Positions 26,386 to 29,619 of a stretch of DNA of 29,619 bases are shown here, in pieces. Both the position numbers and the translations under genes were made by a program. Positions within the stretch are counted from its first letter, which is position 1. Each line of letters starts with the position of its first letter. The notes under the pieces were generated by a model. The model was given only the letters and a program-made list of their open reading frames with translations, was not told the DNA's origin and did no database searches. Location: contig JALRAY010000004.1 of the NCBI GenBank assembly GCA_023257955.1, positions 1 through 29,619 of the forward strand, read 5' to 3'. This stretch comes from Amoebophilaceae bacterium (GTDB taxonomy: Bacteria > Bacteroidota > Bacteroidia > Cytophagales > Amoebophilaceae).

Positions 26386-27996
26386 ATGTTAACTATCGAC
26401 GAACTGACCTACTATGTAGGCGCGCGGTCACTGTATGAAAAGTGCTCGCTAGCTATCAAACCTAAAGAAAAAATCGGCTTAATCGGCTTAAATGGCACGG
26501 GCAAGTCGACCCTCTTCAAGCTCATCATTGGCGATCTAAAACCAGATGCTGGAGCTGTCAATTATCCTCAAGACTTTACGATTGGCTTTCTAGACCAAGA
26601 TCTCCTCTCTTTTCGGTCGCAGGACAGTATTAAGCAAGTAACCATGCAGGCCTTTGCGGAAGTATTGACTTTGGAGCAAAAGATAGCAGAGGTATTGGAG
26701 AAAATGGAGGAGCAGTATGAAGATGCTTTGGTAGATCAGCTGGCGAAGTTGCAGGAAAGAATAGAGCACTTGGATGGGTATGATATAGAGGCTAAGACGG
26801 AAGCAGTGCTTGCGGGCATGGGTTTTAGTAACAGCGACCTGGATAGACCTTTGGAAGAATTCTCTGGCGGTTGGCGTATGCGGGTCATTTTGGCGAAGCT
26901 GCTGCTACAAAAACCGAGCCTCTTGATGCTAGATGAACCTACTAACCACTTGGATTTGGTGTCTATAAAATGGCTGGAAGAGTATCTGCAGAGCTATGAT
27001 AATGCCTTTATTGTCATCTCCCACGACAGGTACTTTCTGGATAACGTCACCAATAGGACAGTAGAAGTGTACAACAAGCAACTCTTCTCTTATGCAGGTA
27101 ATTACAGCTTTTATCAAACAGAAAAGGCAACACAAACAGCACTACAGGAAAATGCTTACAAGAACCAACAGAAGCAAATAGAACAGACCTCCGCTTTCAT
27201 AGAACGGTTTAGATCCAAATCCTCCAAAGCCAAGCAAGTACAATCACGGGTGAAGATGTTGGATAAAATGGATCGGGTAGCCCCTGTGGATACCAAAGCA
27301 CCTACGGTAAGATTTAGGTTCAACACCCAACAACCATCGGGCAAGGTAGTCGCTAAACTTTCCGGAGTCACTAAAAGGTATGATGATTTGAAGCTATTCC
27401 ATAACGCGAAAGCAACGATAGAGCGAGGGGATAAAATTGCTTTGATTGGCGCGAATGGGAAGGGAAAGAGTACACTATTACGCATTATCGCCGGTCACGA
27501 ACCAGCGGATGAGGCTAATATCGAGCTTGGCTATCAAGCAACGATCGCTTTCTATGCACAGCATCAGCTGGAGTCTTTGAATTTAGAGCACAACATTTTT
27601 GAAGAGTTGCAGAACATGGATCAACAACGCTCCGAAACAGAAATCCGTAAAGTGGCGGGCATGTTTCTCTTTCGCAAGGATGATGTCTATAAAAAAATCC
27701 GTGTCCTTTCCGGGGGTGAGAAGTCGCGTGTAGCGTTGGCGAAGGTGTTGTTATCCCAAGTCAACTTTCTGTTACTGGATGAGCCTACCAATCACCTGGA
27801 TATGGTATCTATTGATATACTGGGGCAGACACTACAGCAATATCAAGGGACTTTTATTGTAGTATCCCACGACCGTCATTTTGTCTCACAGGTTGCGAAC
27901 AAAATCTGGTACATAGAGGGACAACAGATTAGAGAATATCCAGGAGATTATACCACCTATGAGTATTGGCTCAAACATGAACAAGGGAAACAATAG
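26386..27996 (+). CDS. ABC-F family ATPase (ribosome-associated)
   Basis: Soluble protein with two ABC ATPase domains and no membrane segments. ABC-F proteins bind the ribosomal E site and relieve stalling or, in some subfamilies, protect from antibiotics. Domain 1 has Walker A GLNGTGKST (34-42), signature FSGGWRMR (159-166) and Walker B LDEPTNHLD (182-190). A charged linker of about 75 residues (about 225-300) follows; this is the element that contacts tRNA in the family. Domain 2 has GANGKGKST (355-363), LSGGEKSR (442-449) and LDEPTNHLD (464-472). Both catalytic Glu residues are present. The 536-residue length fits housekeeping ABC-F proteins. I cannot assign EttA, Uup, YbiT or YheS type from sight alone. 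Confidence 0.93.
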   Translation: MLTIDELTYYVGARSLYEKCSLAIKPKEKIGLIGLNGTGKSTLFKLIIGDLKPDAGAVNYPQDFTIGFLDQDLLSFRSQDSIKQVTMQAFAEVLTLEQKIAEVLEKMEEQYEDALVDQLAKLQERIEHLDGYDIEAKTEAVLAGMGFSNSDLDRPLEEFSGGWRMRVILAKLLLQKPSLLMLDEPTNHLDLVSIKWLEEYLQSYDNAFIVISHDRYFLDNVTNRTVEVYNKQLFSYAGNYSFYQTEKATQTALQENAYKNQQKQIEQTSAFIERFRSKSSKAKQVQSRVKMLDKMDRVAPVDTKAPTVRFRFNTQQPSGKVVAKLSGVTKRYDDLKLFHNAKATIERGDKIALIGANGKGKSTLLRIIAGHEPADEANIELGYQATIAFYAQHQLESLNLEHNIFEELQNMDQQRSETEIRKVAGMFLFRKDDVYKKIRVLSGGEKSRVALAKVLLSQVNFLLLDEPTNHLDMVSIDILGQTLQQYQGTFIVVSHDRHFVSQVANKIWYIEGQQIREYPGDYTTYEYWLKHEQGKQ

Positions 27997-28118
27997 CGTC
28001 ACGAGCAAGCGGTATGTATGCCCGATCCCAAAGGACTGTAGCAGTTAGTGTAACCGCAGCAATACCCCGGTGCTTCATATCGGTTTTAGGTCGTGGCTCA
28101 TATGAAAGTGATAAAAGT

Positions 28119-28316
28119 ATTATAGATGATGATAAACCAATAGATTACCTTCTCGTGCTACCACCAAACTTTGGAAAAGTAAAGTGTTTTTCGAACGAAA
28201 CGTCCCACACTTTGTTTTAAATTATTATTCCATGCCATGTGATTTGTTAGGCCCTTTTCTTTAGCAACAGAAGTATGCGTTTCTTCTGGTAAAATAGCGT
28301 AACTACTCCAGTACTT
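28119..28316 (-). pseudogene. IS1-family transposase remnant, C-terminal, with in-frame stop
   Basis: Minus-strand translation from 28316 reads KYWSSYAILPEETHTSVAKE and continues through KGLTNHMAWNNNLKQ and GRFVRKTLYFSK. This follows the C-terminal half of IS1-family transposases, whose counterpart reads HIERxNNxLRQRxxRFVRKTLSFSK. The catalytic Glu of the IERxN motif is missing, because MAW stands where IERW is expected, one codon short. An in-frame TAG at 28158-28160 interrupts the frame. Beyond it, HEKVIYWFIIIYN continues the family's conserved C-terminus (E. coli IS1 has HEKVIGSFI). Upstream the frame hits a stop at 28347-28349, so the N-terminal part is gone. It is plainly inactive. Confidence 0.8.
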
Positions 28317-28719
28317 GAAAAGGCTTATAAAGCCAATAGAATGGCTTTATAAAAACATGAGAGAACTATATCTTCTCACGCTTACGAAGATAAGTTATTT
28401 TAGAGATCTGGTTGACGACAATCTTCTTGCCAGGAGTCAGGAAGCGATTTGTTTAGTTGGTACACTGAAGCTGAAAGGTCCGGTTTCAGCGGGTTGTGGG
28501 GCTAAATACCGTACCGTGCTGCGTGAATGCCCTCAGGAAGAAAGTACTAGCATGCCTTTATTAAGGATGCCGTTTGAGAGGATGTGAGTGGCAAAAGATA
28601 GGAAAAATATTATCACTCAAGTGAATGATAACAAGCGTGATAAAGTGTATTACGCCACAGCAATATTATCCATACTAGAAGAGCCTGCAAAAATTCATGC
28701 TGATGTTGAAGAAGATTAA
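28315..28719 (+). pseudogene. Unknown frame interrupted by TGA (possible decayed gene or two short ORFs)
   Basis: One reading frame runs from ATG at 28315 for 90 codons to TGA at 28585-28587. It resumes without a gap at GTG 28588 for 43 more codons, to TAA at 28717-28719. The second part (VAKDRKNIITQVNDNKRDKV and on, ending HADVEED) has a natural-looking charged composition. I recognise no family in either part. The first codons overlap an inverted repeat, and the start overlaps the IS1 remnant on the other strand, which argues against an intact gene starting at 28315. Confidence 0.3.
28325..28352. repeat. Perfect 11-bp inverted repeat
   Basis: ttataaagcca at 28325-28335 and tggctttataa at 28342-28352 are exact reverse complements around a 6-nt loop (atagaa). 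No T-run follows on the plus strand. It lies next to the IS1 remnant and could be an old terminator or an element end. Confidence 0.6.
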
Positions 28720-28894
28720 CGAGTAGGGTAAAGCATAAAGCAAAGGGGCAGTGGGTCTGAATATACGTGTTGAGTAAAATAGATCCGATCTATTATGTAT
28801 GCCAAGGAAGCTCTCTCGGCGCTTAACATGTATACTTCATCCACTACCCATTAACTACTACGTGAGGTTTTGGAGGTGTGAGTGTATATGCACG

Positions 28895-29404
28895 TTATTC
28901 CACTTTTCCTTCGACCCACTTATCAAGTTTGCCGATTTCTTTATCTATCATGTAAAGACCGACACCGTCTTCTCCAATCAGGTCAAACAACTCCAGAGCG
29001 CGCTTCGCTAGGAGCTCTTCTTCTCGTTGCTCCTTCACATACCATTGCATAAAGTTGAATGTGGCGTAATCCGCTTCTTCTAGACACATTGATACAACTT
29101 CATGAATAGACTCGGTAACATTCTCTTCATTTTCAAGGACGTTTTCAAAAACCTCTCTAAGAGATTTATATTCTTCTCCTATGTTTTGTATATCAGGATG
29201 CACAGCATGATCGCCCATATCATTTATATAGCGCATGATTTTTAACATATGCTCTCTTTCTTCTTTGGCGTGTGTATACAGAAATTCTGCTGCGTTTTTA
29301 TAACCTTTGGTTTCACACCAGGAAGCCATATTGATATATTCTGCAGAAGCGCTAGCTTCCATGGTCACTTGCTCATGTAATAGTTCTAAGATACTGTCTT
29401 TCAT
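28895..29404 (-). CDS. ftnA: Non-heme ferritin
   Basis: Forms 24-subunit iron-storage shells with ferroxidase activity. The 169-residue product aligns along its whole length with E. coli FtnA. All ferroxidase and third-site ligands are kept: Glu16, Glu49, His52, Glu93, Gln126 and Glu129. The segments NFMQWYVKEQREEE and GLYMIDKEIGKLD are characteristic. There are no heme-ligand features of bacterioferritin and no signal peptide, so it is cytoplasmic. The start MKDSILELLHEQVTME is the family N-terminus. It stands alone, convergent with the decayed zone, and I found no Fur-like site. Confidence 0.95.
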   Translation of the reverse strand: MKDSILELLHEQVTMEASASAEYINMASWCETKGYKNAAEFLYTHAKEEREHMLKIMRYINDMGDHAVHPDIQNIGEEYKSLREVFENVLENEENVTESIHEVVSMCLEEADYATFNFMQWYVKEQREEELLAKRALELFDLIGEDGVGLYMIDKEIGKLDKWVEGKVE

Positions 29405-29619
29405 ATTATGTTAGTTTTTTAGGTTGTTTGTTTAAGAAATCGTGACTCATATTTCTCTTGATTGCTAGGAGCTGTTTACATTTGGAGCAACTCATTGATT
29501 GTAAAGTCAATTGATTTGGATTTTCAATAATAAGACTAAGTAAAAGAGATAAAAAGTGGATAAAACAAAGGCTATAATGCATCAATCAAGCCGAATTGGA
29601 TTCCTTTATGTGAATTGTA
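29405..29619. other. Right edge, no complete gene
   Basis: AT-rich sequence upstream of ferritin. An ATG at 29577 opens a plus-strand frame (MHQSSRIGFLYVNC) that runs off the window. Its last 13 bases, 29607-29619, equal bases 53-65 in the transposase at the left edge, in the same reading frame. It may be the start of another transposase-derived segment, but too little is visible. Confidence 0.35.

Larger units (their letters stand above)
27997..28894. other. Decayed zone between the ABC-F gene and ferritin
   Basis: About 900 bp without an intact known gene. It contains the IS1-type remnant (28119-28316), a perfect inverted repeat (28325-28352), and an interrupted unknown frame (28315-28719). 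A 68-codon plus-strand frame near 28014-28220 largely runs antisense to the IS1 remnant and is probably meaningless. Nothing is recognised in 28720-28894. Confidence 0.6.

Noticed and set aside
28014..28220. 68-codon plus-strand frame after the ABC-F gene
   Set aside because: Most of it lies antisense to the IS1 transposase remnant and its product resembles nothing known.
1..29619. CRISPR array, prophage or secretion/toxin cluster
   Set aside because: No regularly spaced direct repeats, phage genes, toxin-antitoxin pairs or ankyrin/TPR-type effector genes were seen on either strand.

Overview
This window comes from a Bacteroidota genome, most likely an intracellular symbiont related to the Cardinium/Amoebophilus group (Amoebophilaceae). 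The phylum call rests on three things. The order tRNA-Tyr/Gly/Thr, tuf, tRNA-Trp, secE, nusG, rplKAJL, rpoB, rpoC is the usual Bacteroidota arrangement. The rifampicin region of RpoB carries the phylum-type NPLAEITHKRR. Shine-Dalgarno sites are scarce, while TAnnTTTG-like -7 boxes precede several genes. The symbiont call is an inference from decayed insertion sequences of three families, swollen spacers inside the normally compact rpo operon, and overall sequence feel. The species cannot be fixed from here.

Layout. Positions 2-604 hold the C-terminal part of an IS256-family transposase that runs off the left edge. From 17655 down to 628, on the minus strand, lies a gene-expression block: ychF, ruvA, three tRNAs, tuf, tRNA-Trp, secE, nusG, rplK, rplA, rplJ, rplL, rpoB, rpoC and fabD. 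These supply the RNA polymerase large subunits, elongation factors, stalk and L1/L11 ribosomal proteins, a translocon subunit, and one fatty-acid synthesis enzyme at the tail. An IS630-type fragment (17765-17983) and about 600 bp of empty sequence follow. Then comes a plus-strand AddB-like nuclease (18588-21506). A convergent zone rich in palindromes (21507-21893) separates it from a minus-strand run of prfA, ddl, lepB and the RNase P RNA gene rnpB (26151 down to 21894). An ABC-F ATPase diverges from prfA (26386-27996). A 900-bp decayed zone contains an IS1-family transposase remnant. A ferritin gene (28895-29404) is the last complete gene.

Most of the window is ordinary housekeeping, and I found no convincing new multi-gene system. 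The points worth a second look are an EF-Tu with non-canonical residues in its G3 and G4 GTPase motifs (Gln after the catalytic His, and SKVD instead of NKVD), a dispersed palindromic element seen in three states of decay, an unannotated IS1 remnant with an in-frame stop and a lost catalytic Glu, rnpB starting four bases after lepB, and a short transposase-like repeat shared by both ends of the window.
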